DNA from: Candidatus Accumulibacter adjunctus
Lineage (GTDB): Bacteria > Pseudomonadota > Gammaproteobacteria > Burkholderiales > Rhodocyclaceae
Assembly (NCBI GenBank): GCA_000585015.1
Contig: JFAX01000018.1
Coordinates: forward strand, 44,024-77,693
DNA: 33,670 bases
Reading direction: 5' to 3'
This document shows, piece after piece, positions 1-8,152 of the stretch (positions are counted from its first letter, which is position 1; every line of letters begins with the position of its first letter). The notes under the pieces are model-generated. The model was not told the DNA's origin. It ran no database searches and worked only from the letters and a program-made list of their open reading frames with translations. A program made the position numbers and the translations under genes.

Positions 1-1
1 C

Positions 2-334
2 ATGCTCGAGCCGCGCTTGGGCGTTCGCATGGCAGAACTGGGCGAGATGCCGTTGATGTTTGTCGTGATCGTGTTCGCGGCGAGATTCGTCATGCGACGA
101 TTCACCGTCCCGCCTTCCATGGCCGCGCGCCTCGTGACGGGGATGCTCGCCCTGGCCCTGCTGCTGGCCGCCGAATTGCTGCTGGTCGTGGTCTTGCAGG
201 ATCGAGCACTTGCGGACTATGTCGCCAGCCGCGACCCCGTTTCCGGAAGCGCATATCTGGCGATGCTGGTGCTGTTTGCCTTGATGCCTGCCTTGACCGG
301 CCAGACAGACAGGGTCCAGGACGACAACGCCTGA
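2..334 (+). CDS. Small integral membrane protein, probably cut at its 5' end by the window
   Basis: The frame encodes 110 residues from the first codon of the window, so the ATG at position 2 may be an internal methionine. Two hydrophobic segments are clear, at about residues 14-28 and 44-66, with a third at about 84-97. The stretch RDPVSGSAYLAMLVLFALMP near the C-terminus resembles that of short uncharacterised proteobacterial membrane proteins I have seen before, in which further residues precede the LEPRLGVR part. I therefore think the gene is 5'-truncated here. No catalytic motif is visible and no function can be assigned. It ends 59 bases before the next gene on the same strand. Confidence 0.6.
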   Translation: MLEPRLGVRMAELGEMPLMFVVIVFAARFVMRRFTVPPSMAARLVTGMLALALLLAAELLLVVVLQDRALADYVASRDPVSGSAYLAMLVLFALMPALTGQTDRVQDDNA

Positions 335-393
335 GCGGGCCAAGCGGCAGCGAATCGTCTTCCCATCGACCTCTGCACTGAAAGGATCCTGTT

Positions 394-792
394 GTGAATC
401 ATCACGGACAATGCTCATGCGGCGCAATCCACTATCAGCTCGCAGGCGAACCCAAGGTCGTCGCCTTGTGCCATTGCAGCGACTGCCGAAGAAGTGCGGG
501 CGCGCCTGCTGTCGCCTGGGCGATGTTTCCTGAGTCTGCGCTGACCGTGACAAGAGGGCAGCCAAAGACGATCAATTCGTCTGGTTCGGCAATGCGCAGT
601 TTTTGCGCAGCGTGTGGCAGTGGTCTCTTCTACCGCAATGCAGCGGTTCTCCCCGGGCTGGTCGACGTGCAGACATCGACGCTTGATGATCCCGACGCGC
701 TGCCGCCCACAGTCCAGGTGCAAGTCGCCGAACGACTCGGCTGGATGAAGCATGTCCACGAACTGCCAGAGTTCGAACGGTATCCGGGGTAA
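394..792 (+). CDS. GFA / CENP-V family zinc-binding protein
   Basis: The 132-residue product has the cysteine layout of the GFA (glutathione-dependent formaldehyde-activating enzyme-like) fold: CSCG near residues 8-11, CHCSDC near 26-31 and CAAC near 71-74. These would bind the two zinc ions typical of the family. The length is normal for a single-domain member. Most members have no proven reaction, so formaldehyde or S-hydroxymethylglutathione should not be assumed as substrate. The start is GTG at 394, chosen because AAGGA lies about ten bases upstream and because the N-terminus (MNHHGQCSCG) matches the usual family start. It converges with the ynb cluster. Confidence 0.85.
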   Translation: MNHHGQCSCGAIHYQLAGEPKVVALCHCSDCRRSAGAPAVAWAMFPESALTVTRGQPKTINSSGSAMRSFCAACGSGLFYRNAAVLPGLVDVQTSTLDDPDALPPTVQVQVAERLGWMKHVHELPEFERYPG

Positions 793-1151
793 CTGCTTGT
801 TCCCGCCCGGCAACGCCAACAACTCGCGCACGCGGAAGCTGCGCGTCGCCCTGCTGCCGCGCGTCGGCTGGGGCGAGCATTCGGCGCTTGCCGATCTTTC
901 ACATGGCGGCAGTCAAGTGGAAGCAGGCGACCGTTCTCGCTCGACTGCAACCGGACTGCGACCTCGACCAGGGTGGGCGGCCGGCGACAGGTCGTTTGGC
1001 TGCACCGGGCGTCGAAGGTGTTCACCCACACTCGCTGCTTGCCGAAGCCGAGCGGGCGATCTGGTCGGTCGGCGCCGGTGCCGGCATCGGCGGCCTGCTG
1101 CTCGGCTGGCTGCCCGGTCGCCGGCGGCGGAGCCAGTACGGAGCCGATTGC
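793..1151. other. Convergent intergenic stretch without a supported gene
   Basis: This 359-bp stretch lies between the stops of the GFA gene and the ynbB-like gene. A plus-strand frame running to 1211 contains SVGAGAGIGGLLLGWLPGRR, which resembles the glycine-rich C-terminal membrane anchor of DUF883 (YqjD/ElaB) proteins. The rest of that frame does not look like such a protein, and its end would overlap ynbB by 60 bp. It may be a decayed gene or chance. No clear terminator hairpin was seen. Confidence 0.3.
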
Positions 1152-2126
1152 TCAGCCACCGTAGCCGAAGCGCAGCAGGTAGTAGAAGACCGGCGCCGAC
1201 AGGCAGAGTGAGTCGAGGCGGTCGAGCATGCCGCCGTGACCGGGAAGCAGGGTGCCCCAGTCCTTGATTCCGCGCTGCCGCTTCAGCGCCGAGAGCAGCA
1301 GGCCGCCGCCGAAGCCGAGTACGCCGAGCAGGAGCGAGATCATCGCCGCGGCGGCGGTGGTGAATGGCGTCAGCGGCGCCAGCCAGGCGCCGAGGGCGCA
1401 GGCGCTGAGAATGCCGCCGACGGTCCCTTCGACGGTCTTCGCTGGCGACAGGCGGGGAGCGATCGGATGCCGGCCGGCGAGTGTTCCCCAGAGGTACTGC
1501 AGGACATCGCCGACCTGCACGACGAGCAGCAGGAAGACCAGCAGCCAGCCATTGCGCTGCGTGTCGCCCGCGTCGACCGGCAGCGCCAGCAGGGCGGGAA
1601 CGTGCGCGATGCAGTAAACGCAGAGCAGCAGCCCGAGCTGCAGCGGGCGCAGGTGTCGCGGCGGCCCGCCGTGCGCAGCACGCAGCCATTGCCAGGCCGG
1701 CAGGACGAGCAGGACGCAGAGCGGAACCAGGCTGGCGAACAGCAGGCCGGGCGCAGTGAAGAGCAGCAGGTACTGCAGCGGCAGGATGATCGCGAAGCCG
1801 CTCCAGCGCAGGGCGCGCGGAATCGCCGCGGCGACGTCGCCGGCAAGGAACTCGCGCAGCGCCGCCAGCGAGGCCAGCGCGAAGAGCAGGATCACCCCGG
1901 GCCGCCCGGCGACGAGCGCCAGACCGACGGCGATGGCGATCAGCCACCAGGTGTCGATGCGCTGATTGAGGTTGTCGAGCAGCGCATGTGGTTGCCGGCG
2001 CGCCAGCCGCAGCCGCAGCAGGCGGGCGACCAGCGTCGCCAGCAGCAGCACGATGGCGATGCCGGCGGCCATTCGCCACGCCTCGTCCGGCGGTTGCGGC
2101 AGCAGGTCGGCGGCGTGCCAGTCCAT
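1152..2126 (-). CDS. ynbB: Phosphatidate cytidylyltransferase (CDP-diglyceride synthase), YnbB-like
   Basis: The 324-residue polytopic membrane protein should convert phosphatidic acid and CTP to CDP-diacylglycerol. The CdsA family signature is complete near the C-terminus (about residues 279-306): SALKR, then KDWG, then PGHGGMLDRLDS. These residues bind magnesium and the nucleotide. About eight hydrophobic segments precede it. The ATG at 2126 was chosen because it lies 19 bases after the stop of the upstream ynbD-like gene; the frame is open further upstream but would overlap that gene. Its neighbours match the E. coli ynbABCD set, so I take it as the YnbB-type paralogue rather than the housekeeping CdsA. 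From memory, E. coli YnbB has been linked to synthesis of the glycolipid MPIase. Confidence 0.88.
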   Translation of the reverse strand: MDWHAADLLPQPPDEAWRMAAGIAIVLLLATLVARLLRLRLARRQPHALLDNLNQRIDTWWLIAIAVGLALVAGRPGVILLFALASLAALREFLAGDVAAAIPRALRWSGFAIILPLQYLLLFTAPGLLFASLVPLCVLLVLPAWQWLRAAHGGPPRHLRPLQLGLLLCVYCIAHVPALLALPVDAGDTQRNGWLLVFLLLVVQVGDVLQYLWGTLAGRHPIAPRLSPAKTVEGTVGGILSACALGAWLAPLTPFTTAAAAMISLLLGVLGFGGGLLLSALKRQRGIKDWGTLLPGHGGMLDRLDSLCLSAPVFYYLLRFGYGG

Positions 2127-2145
2127 GCCGGGTGACGGCCTCGCC

Positions 2146-3444
2146 TCAAAGGCCGCCGCCCGGCGCTGCCTGCCACCGGCGGTGCCAGTCGCTGAGCAGC
2201 TCGATCTCCGCTGCGCCGATGACGACCGCGGGTCGGGCGCGCCGCACCAGCGCGACGGCGTCGGCTGCCGTCGCCGCCTGGCCGCTGCGCAGCAGCCAGG
2301 CGGCAACGACCAGTGCGCTGCGCGCCAGTCCGAGCGCGCAGCAGACGAGAACCGGTGGCGTTGCCAGAGCCTGCTGCAGCGCGGCCAGCGCGCGCTCGAT
2401 CTGCTCCGCTTCGGGGGGCAGCAGGTCGAGCATCGGCACGCTGGCATGGGCCAGGCCAGGGGTGGGGCAGGGCAGTTCGGCGCAGACATCGACGACCGCC
2501 GCCACGGGCAGCCGTTGCAGGTCGGCCGCCGTCGGCAGCCGCCCGAGCAGGAGCGTGGGTACGACGACGTCGGCAGACGGGAGATTGCGTGTCCACCAGC
2601 GCTGGTTGAGCCAGGCGCCGATCTGGTAGGGAGCGAACAGGCAGCGCAGGGCAGCGGGCATCGATCCATCCCGACGCTTGCCGAAGGCTTCGCCATCGAG
2701 CAGCAGGTAGATCAGCGCCACCATCGCCAGCGACGCCGCCGGCCAGAGCAGCCAGAGCCAGCCACCCCCGTTCAGCGCGGCGAGGCTGCCGAGGGCGAGC
2801 GCCGCGGCGGCGTAGACCAGCGACAGCCGGCGCCGCTGGCGATCGCGGCTGAGTCGCGCGCGGCGGAGCGGCGAACCGCCCTCGTCCGGAAACAGCCAGA
2901 TCGCCAGGCAGCCGAGCCAGAGGCCGGTCGGAATGTCGAAGAAGTGGTGCTGCCAAGTGGTCAGCACCGAGACGCCGATGAGCAGCGCGACGCCGTAAAC
3001 GACGAAATGCCAGGCACGCGGGACGACGCGCAGATACAGTTCGAGGAGGACGACGAGCAGCGCGATGTGCAGCGACGGCGCCTGATTGTACGGCTGGTCG
3101 AAGCTCGCCAGTACATCGAACAGCCAGCCGAAGGCGCCATCGACGGCACCCCGCTCGAAGGTCACGCGCAGCGGGAAGAGGAGAAAGCAGGCGATGGCGA
3201 TCAACTGCGTCGCCAGCAGGCGGCAGGCGTGCGTGTCGACTTCGCGGCGCGTCCGGCAGAGCAGAAGCGAGAGGCCGTAGAGCAGGTCGATCAGCCAGTA
3301 GGGAACGATCGTCCACGGCAGCAGCGGGATGTGCCGCTCCCAGTCGAAACGGATGAAGCCGACGTCGCCGCGCTGGCTGCTGACCCAGGTGGCGAAGCCG
3401 TAGCTGGCGAAGAAGAAGGGTCCGAGCAGCAGCAGCCAAGCCAT
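2146..3444 (-). CDS. ynbD: PAP2-like / dual-specificity phosphatase fusion, YnbD-like
   Basis: The 432-residue protein has two parts. The N-terminal membrane region (about 1-185, several hydrophobic segments) carries PAP2-type motifs: PSLH at 123-126 and a later HHFFD at about 166-170. This suggests a lipid-phosphate phosphatase or phosphotransferase of the Aur1/PAP2 type. After two more membrane segments comes a cytosolic dual-specificity phosphatase domain with the C-x5-R loop C369-ALGLA-R375. Asp340 is a candidate general acid. The same fusion occurs in E. coli YnbD. The start is uncertain. The ATG at 3444 begins directly at the first hydrophobic segment. A TTG at 3519 is in frame, would add 25 residues, and overlaps the stop of ynbC as TTGA, so translational coupling is possible. 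Confidence 0.85.
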   Translation of the reverse strand: MAWLLLLGPFFFASYGFATWVSSQRGDVGFIRFDWERHIPLLPWTIVPYWLIDLLYGLSLLLCRTRREVDTHACRLLATQLIAIACFLLFPLRVTFERGAVDGAFGWLFDVLASFDQPYNQAPSLHIALLVVLLELYLRVVPRAWHFVVYGVALLIGVSVLTTWQHHFFDIPTGLWLGCLAIWLFPDEGGSPLRRARLSRDRQRRRLSLVYAAAALALGSLAALNGGGWLWLLWPAASLAMVALIYLLLDGEAFGKRRDGSMPAALRCLFAPYQIGAWLNQRWWTRNLPSADVVVPTLLLGRLPTAADLQRLPVAAVVDVCAELPCPTPGLAHASVPMLDLLPPEAEQIERALAALQQALATPPVLVCCALGLARSALVVAAWLLRSGQAATAADAVALVRRARPAVVIGAAEIELLSDWHRRWQAAPGGGL

Positions 3445-3515
3445 GGCCCGTCGCCACGGCCGGCGTTCGGCAGCGCCGGCAGCGCCGGCAGGAGGGGGCG
3501 GCGCTGCGGCGGGCC

Positions 3516-5264
3516 TCAATCGCGGCGGGCCAGCGAGACGCTGAACATGCCCCAGTCGTCGATCCACTGCGCCAGCTTGCTGAAGCCGGCGACACGCACC
3601 AGTTCGTCGATCTCCGCCTGCGTCCGCCGCCGCATGATCCACGGCTGGTGGCCGCGGTGGCTGGTCAACGTGCGGGCGATCAGCTCGATCTGCGGATGCC
3701 AGGGCTGGCCGGTGTAGATCAGGTAGCCGCCGCGCTCGATCGCCTGCGCCAGTCCGCGCAGCGAAGCCGCGACGAGCTGGTTGTCGGAGAACAGCTCGTA
3801 GAGGCCGGAAACGGTCACCAGGTTGGGGTGCGGGCGGAGCGCCGCGAGTTCGGCCTCGGCGAAGGCGTCGCCGGTCTCGCAGTGGGCGATGTCGGCAAGC
3901 CCGGCGGCGTCGAGCAGCGCCCGCGCCTGCGCCACGTTGGTCGCGTCGAGGTCGCGCAGGAGCAGTGATTGCGGCCGCTCGGGCAAGGCCTGCACGGCTT
4001 CGACGAGATAGCGCCCGTGTCCGGCGGCGGGGTCGAAGACGCGAATCGGCTGGTCGGCGGCGCGCAGTCGCGCGGCGGCGCTGGCGATCGCCGCCAGCAG
4101 GTGCGTGCGGCGGATGCGGATGCCGCGCCAGCCGATCGAGTCGAGATAGCCACGGTCGATCAGGCGGCCGAGCAGCAGCCGGCCGCGTGCCTGGTTGCGG
4201 TAGACGTGATCGAGGCTGCTGCCGGAATCGAAACCGCTTGCCAGACCGATGGCGATGCCTTCGCCGAGCCGGCCGAGCGTGCGCATCGCCAGGCGGGTGG
4301 CGGCAAAGTTCAGCCGGCGCGGCGAGAACGGCGGCAGCGGCTGGCCGAGGCGCAGCTCCTCGTCGCGCGTGTAGCCATCGCGATCCGCGTGCAGCAGCGA
4401 ATCGGCAGCCGGTGGCGCGGCAAACATCCGCTCGACGAAGGCGCGGATCGCGTTCAGTGGCAGCCGGCGCTCGCGCTCGCCGAGGGTGTCGTGCAGGAAT
4501 CCGGGCAGCAGGTGACATTCGCGGACGGGCGAGCCCAGGCGCTCGAAGAAGCGCTCCTGCGGCTGGCGATGGACCACCCAGTCGTTGCCCGAGATCAGCA
4601 ACTGCAACGGCACGCGGATCGCCTGCGCATCGGCGACCACCCGGTCGGCGGCGTCGCCGAGTTCGAGAAGGACGCGCGCCGAGATGTTGCGGGTGATCAG
4701 CGGATCCTCGTCGTAGGAAGCGATGCGCTGCGGATCATGGGTGAGGAAACGCGCCTTGACGTACGAAGTGATGAAGAAGTTGCCGAACAGGCGCCGCAGC
4801 AGCGCCAGCCCCGGCCGTGCCAGCGGCACGTAGAGGCGGACCTGGAACGCCGGCGCGGTCAGCACCAGGCAGCGCAGGCGCGGTGCGTAATCGTGCACCC
4901 AGGTGGCGGCGATGACCGCGCCGACACTCTGGCCGATCAGCGCGATATCCCCGACGGCGACTCCGTGCGTCTCGCCGAGGTGCGCGACGAAGGCGTCGAG
5001 GTCGCGGACCAGGGCGGCAAAACCCGGACTGTCGCCGCGCGCACCGGGCGAACGTCCGTGGCCGCGTGCGTCCCAGGCGAAGACGGCGAATTCATCGAGG
5101 CCGAGCCCGTCGACGACATGCTGCAGGCGTCCCGAATGCTCGTGGCCGCGATGCAGCAGGATCAGCGCGCGCGCGTCGGGGCCTGCCAGCGTTGGCGGCC
5201 AGTGGCGATAGAACAGGCTGCTGCCGTCGTGCGTGGTGAATTGTCTTTCCAGCGCCGGGCGCAT
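3516..5264 (-). CDS. ynbC: Alpha/beta hydrolase fused to SAM-dependent methyltransferase, YnbC-like
   Basis: The 582-residue soluble protein has an N-terminal alpha/beta-hydrolase of the monoacylglycerol-lipase type (serine aminopeptidase S33). The nucleophile lies in GQSVG (Ser113), the likely acid is Asp228 in SGNDWV and the likely histidine is His258 in FLHDTLGE; HRGHEHSGR forms the oxyanion region. From about residue 315 to the end is a class I methyltransferase domain with motif I VFDPAAGHGRY (about 409-419). The combination matches E. coli YnbC. Probable substrates are a lysolipid or glycolipid intermediate, but neither reaction is known. AGGAGA sits about eight bases before the ATG at 5264. 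The gene follows ynbA by 24 bases, which supports an operon. Confidence 0.87.
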   Translation of the reverse strand: MRPALERQFTTHDGSSLFYRHWPPTLAGPDARALILLHRGHEHSGRLQHVVDGLGLDEFAVFAWDARGHGRSPGARGDSPGFAALVRDLDAFVAHLGETHGVAVGDIALIGQSVGAVIAATWVHDYAPRLRCLVLTAPAFQVRLYVPLARPGLALLRRLFGNFFITSYVKARFLTHDPQRIASYDEDPLITRNISARVLLELGDAADRVVADAQAIRVPLQLLISGNDWVVHRQPQERFFERLGSPVRECHLLPGFLHDTLGERERRLPLNAIRAFVERMFAAPPAADSLLHADRDGYTRDEELRLGQPLPPFSPRRLNFAATRLAMRTLGRLGEGIAIGLASGFDSGSSLDHVYRNQARGRLLLGRLIDRGYLDSIGWRGIRIRRTHLLAAIASAAARLRAADQPIRVFDPAAGHGRYLVEAVQALPERPQSLLLRDLDATNVAQARALLDAAGLADIAHCETGDAFAEAELAALRPHPNLVTVSGLYELFSDNQLVAASLRGLAQAIERGGYLIYTGQPWHPQIELIARTLTSHRGHQPWIMRRRTQAEIDELVRVAGFSKLAQWIDDWGMFSVSLARRD

Positions 5265-5288
5265 CTCATCGCTCTCCTGGGAAGGTCG

Positions 5289-5909
5289 TCACTGCTGCGG
5301 GCTGCGCGGGTCGGCGGCGATGCCGTGGCGGACCCGGTTGCCGATCGTCAGCACGAGCAGGACGGCGACGATCGCCAGCACCCAGGCGAGCCATGGACCC
5401 GGCGCGACGCCGCAGCCGAGCAGCAGGCCGAGCATCCCGAAGACCAGCGCGCGATCGCTCTTGCCCATCGGCCCGTCGTTGCGCCGCCCGTTGCCGGTGG
5501 CCAGAACGGCCGCCATTTCAGCCACGTTCGCCAGCACGACGACCAGCACCGCCAGCGCGCCGGGTGTCCCCGGCAGGAGAGCGAACGGCAGGTACAGTGC
5601 GGCGTCGGCCAGCAGGTCGGCCAGTTCGTTGAGACAGGCGCCGAGCCGCGAGGCCTGGCCGAACTCGCGCGCCAGCAGGCCGTCGATCGCGTTCAACGCC
5701 ATGCGCAGCAGCAGCCAGCCGGGCAACAGCAGGAACCAGCTCAGCGCGCCGCCAGCCGCGGCCAGCGCCAGTCCCGCGCCGAGCAGCAGCGACGCGGCAG
5801 CGGTAGCGACCGTCACCTGGTTGGCGGTGACGCCGGCGGCGTGCAGGTGCCGTACCGCCGGGCGCAGCAGCGCCTGGAAGCGCGGTTTCAGCGAGTAGAG
5901 GGTGGTCAT
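5289..5909 (-). CDS. ynbA: CDP-alcohol phosphatidyltransferase family protein, YnbA-like
   Basis: The 206-residue membrane protein belongs to the CDP-OH-P transferase family, which joins a CDP-activated lipid to an alcohol. The signature can be read in order: N73-AI-D76-G77-LL-A80-R81, eight residues, G90, N94, D98. In the canonical motif positions 73 and 94 are aspartates, so two of the four metal-binding or catalytic acids are asparagine here. I recall the same asparagines in E. coli YnbA, so this is likely a subfamily trait rather than decay. About six hydrophobic segments follow the usual topology. It is the first gene of the ynb-type cluster. The ATG at 5909 gives the usual start MTTLYSLKP. 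Confidence 0.85.
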   Translation of the reverse strand: MTTLYSLKPRFQALLRPAVRHLHAAGVTANQVTVATAAASLLLGAGLALAAAGGALSWFLLLPGWLLLRMALNAIDGLLAREFGQASRLGACLNELADLLADAALYLPFALLPGTPGALAVLVVVLANVAEMAAVLATGNGRRNDGPMGKSDRALVFGMLGLLLGCGVAPGPWLAWVLAIVAVLLVLTIGNRVRHGIAADPRSPQQ

Positions 5910-5948
5910 CGGTGGCTGCGGGAACGAGCAGGCCGCCCAGCAAACAGC

Positions 5949-6001
5949 ATGCCGCCCGCAGGCGGCATCGGCGGCTGCCGGAGCCCCGCTGCCGGGGCTC
6001 C
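5949..6001 (-). terminator. Two GC-rich hairpins downstream of the acyl-CoA synthetase gene
   Basis: Two perfect inverted repeats lie between the stop at 6013 and the ynbA start. The first met by the polymerase is a 9-bp stem with a CTGC loop (5980-6001). The second is an 8-bp stem with a CGCA loop (5949-5968), followed on the minus strand by a short T-containing run. They probably end or attenuate transcription before ynbA. Neither has a long U-tract, so intrinsic termination is uncertain. Confidence 0.5.
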
Positions 6002-6012
6002 TCGTGGCGGTG

Positions 6013-7689
6013 TCAGAACTCGAAGTCCTCCTCATAGAACTCCAGCGGACCACGGGCAGCGGCACCCCGGTCCTGTTCGCCCTTGCGCAGCTCGACACGG
6101 CGAATCTTGCCCGAGATCGTCTTCGGCAGCTCGCCGAACTCGATCCGCCGCACGCGCTTGTACGGCGAAAGCCGGCTGCGCAGGAAGACGAAGATGTCGC
6201 GCGCCAGTTCGCGGCTCGGCTCGTGGCCGGTGCGCAGCGTCAGGAAGGCTTTCGGTACCGCCAGCCGCAGCGGATCCGGGCTCGGCACGACCGCCGCTTC
6301 GGCGACCGCGTCGTGCTCGATGAGGACGCTCTCGAGCTCGAACGGGCTGATGCGGTAGTCCGACGCCTTGAACACGTCGTCGGCGCGGCCAACGTAAGTG
6401 ATGTAGCCGTCGGCATCGACCGATGCCGTGTCACCGGTGTGGTAAAACCCGTCGCGCATCACTTCGGCGGTCTTCTCCGGATCGTCGTCGTAGGCGATCA
6501 TCAGGCCGACCGGGCGCTGCGAGAGGTCGAGGCAGATCTCGCCCTCTTCGGCGACGTGCCCGTCGACATCGACCAGGCGCACCTGATAGCCGGGCATCGG
6601 GCGGCCCATCGAGCCGAGCTTGACGACCTGGCCGGGCGAATTGCCGACCTGCGCCGTCGTTTCGGTCTGGCCAAAGCCGTCGCGCAGCGTGATGCCCCAG
6701 GCTTCCTTGACCTGATCGATGACTTCCGGGTTGAGCGGCTCGCCGGCACCGATCAGTTCACGCACCTTCACCGGGTACTTTTTCAGGTCTTCCTGGATCA
6801 GCATCCGCCAGACGGTCGGCGGCGCGCAGAGCGTCGTCACCGAGCAGCGGACCAGCGTCTCGAGGATCGCCGCGGCGGCAAAGCGGGCATAGTTGTAGAT
6901 GAAGATCGTCGCGCCGGCGTTCCACGGTGCGAAAAAGCAGCTCCAGGCGTGCTTCGCCCAGCCCGCCGAGCTGATGTTCCAGTGCACGTCGCCCGGCTGC
7001 AGGCCGAGCCAGTACATCGTCGACAGGTGTCCGACCGGGTAGCTCTGCTGGCTGTGCAGGACGAGCTTCGGTTTCGAGGTCGTGCCCGAGGTGAAGTAGA
7101 GCAGTTGCGGGTCGGTCGCTTTCGTCGGGCCGTCGGGCAGGAATTCGGGTGACCCGCTGTACGCCTGTTCGAGCTGCTGCCAGCCGGCGACCGCGCCGCC
7201 GACGGTGACCCGGGTGTACTCGCCCGGCAGGTCGTTGAACTTGTCGGCGTGCGTGTGGCCGATGATCACGTGCCGGATCTGGCCGCGGTCGATGCGGTCG
7301 CGCAGATCGTCCGGGGCGAGCAGCGTGGTGGCCGGCGACAGCACCGCGCCGAGCTTGATCGATGCCAGCATCGTGTCCCACAGCGGCACCTCGTTGCCGA
7401 GCATCATGAGGATGCGGTCACCGCGGCGGACGCCCTGGTCGCGCAGCCAGTTGGCGACCTGGTTCGAGCGCCGCGACATGTCGGCGAAGGACATCTTCTG
7501 TTCCGAACCATCCTCGTTCACCACCCACAGCGCCGGCCTGTCGTTGCCGGCAGCCATCACGTCGAAGTAATCGAGTGCCCAGTTGAAGTCGTTGAGGACC
7601 GGCCACCTGAAATCCCGGTACGCCGTCTCGTAATCGGTGCGGTGGGCCTGAAGGAAATCGCGGGCCTGCACGAAGGCCGAATAAGACAT
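6013..7689 (-). CDS. AMP-forming acyl-CoA synthetase
   Basis: The 558-residue enzyme activates a carboxylic acid with ATP to an acyl-adenylate and transfers it to CoA. The P-loop-like motif YFTSGTTSKPK lies at residues 198-208, the adenylate-binding GFGQTETT in the middle, YHTGD later, and the C-terminal catalytic lysine is in KTISGKIRR (Lys528). The full length and the layout (large N-domain, small mobile C-domain) match acetyl/medium-chain acyl-CoA synthetases of the ACSM type. The substrate chain length cannot be read from sequence. The ATG at 7689 is preceded by a strong AAGGAG. Transcription runs away from the defence cassette, and hairpins separate the gene from ynbA, so it is probably monocistronic. 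Confidence 0.92.
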   Translation of the reverse strand: MSYSAFVQARDFLQAHRTDYETAYRDFRWPVLNDFNWALDYFDVMAAGNDRPALWVVNEDGSEQKMSFADMSRRSNQVANWLRDQGVRRGDRILMMLGNEVPLWDTMLASIKLGAVLSPATTLLAPDDLRDRIDRGQIRHVIIGHTHADKFNDLPGEYTRVTVGGAVAGWQQLEQAYSGSPEFLPDGPTKATDPQLLYFTSGTTSKPKLVLHSQQSYPVGHLSTMYWLGLQPGDVHWNISSAGWAKHAWSCFFAPWNAGATIFIYNYARFAAAAILETLVRCSVTTLCAPPTVWRMLIQEDLKKYPVKVRELIGAGEPLNPEVIDQVKEAWGITLRDGFGQTETTAQVGNSPGQVVKLGSMGRPMPGYQVRLVDVDGHVAEEGEICLDLSQRPVGLMIAYDDDPEKTAEVMRDGFYHTGDTASVDADGYITYVGRADDVFKASDYRISPFELESVLIEHDAVAEAAVVPSPDPLRLAVPKAFLTLRTGHEPSRELARDIFVFLRSRLSPYKRVRRIEFGELPKTISGKIRRVELRKGEQDRGAAARGPLEFYEEDFEF

Positions 7690-8047
7690 CTCTGCTCCTT
7701 TCTTGTTGATCAAACCGCTCTGGCGCCGATCTCGGCCGGAGCCCTTGCGGGCGTCCGCGCGTGCCGGCGTCTCTCCCCGACGGTGGCTCGGCAGAAGCAG
7801 CACGCGAAGTCTTGCCGCGATCTGCCGCCGGCCGGTCCTTGCCATGCCTTGCAGAACTGCATTGTAAGTGAGTTGCCCGCTTCGCAACCACCATTCCCAT
7901 GGTCGACCGATGGCGCGGCATCACTGCAGCGGGTCTGAGCACTGGCGTCGGGCACGCGCCGGTTGCAGCCGCCGGGCGTCGCGGACGTCGGCCGCCGCTT
8001 CGCCGGATGCGATGGCGTGTCGCTGCGGAGCTTTACATCTACTGGCA
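7690..8047. other. Divergent intergenic region before the defence cassette
   Basis: About 460 bases separate the acyl-CoA synthetase start from the helicase start. Frames here are short and do not resemble proteins. The part from 8048 on holds a palindrome and a promoter, listed separately. The part before it should contain the minus-strand promoter of the acyl-CoA synthetase gene, but no clear -35/-10 pair was recognised. No attachment site or direct repeat that would mark an island boundary was found by eye. Confidence 0.5.
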
Positions 8048-8065
8048 ACTATGCAAACGCATAGT
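8048..8065. promoter_or_regulatory. Perfect 7-4-7 palindrome, candidate operator
   Basis: ACTATGC and GCATAGT form perfect 7-bp arms around AAAC. The element ends seven bases before the -35 box of the helicase promoter. XRE-type repressors bind such sites, and the helicase itself begins with an XRE-like HTH domain, so autoregulation is plausible. The palindrome is seen; binding is inferred. Confidence 0.55.
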
Positions 8066-8072
8066 AGAAGCG

Positions 8073-8101
8073 TTGACAGTACAGGATCATTGCGATACGG
8101 T
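8073..8101 (+). promoter_or_regulatory. Candidate sigma-70 promoter for the defence cassette
   Basis: A perfect TTGACA -35 box at 8073-8078 is followed after exactly 17 bases by TACGGT (8096-8101), a weak -10. The helicase ATG lies about 50 bases downstream. The -10 matches the consensus at only three of six positions, so activity may depend on an activator or be low. Confidence 0.5.
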
Positions 8102-8152
8102 CCATGGAACTGGAACTGGAAGCGGCTGCCAAGTCGTCGAGGACATCGCTGG

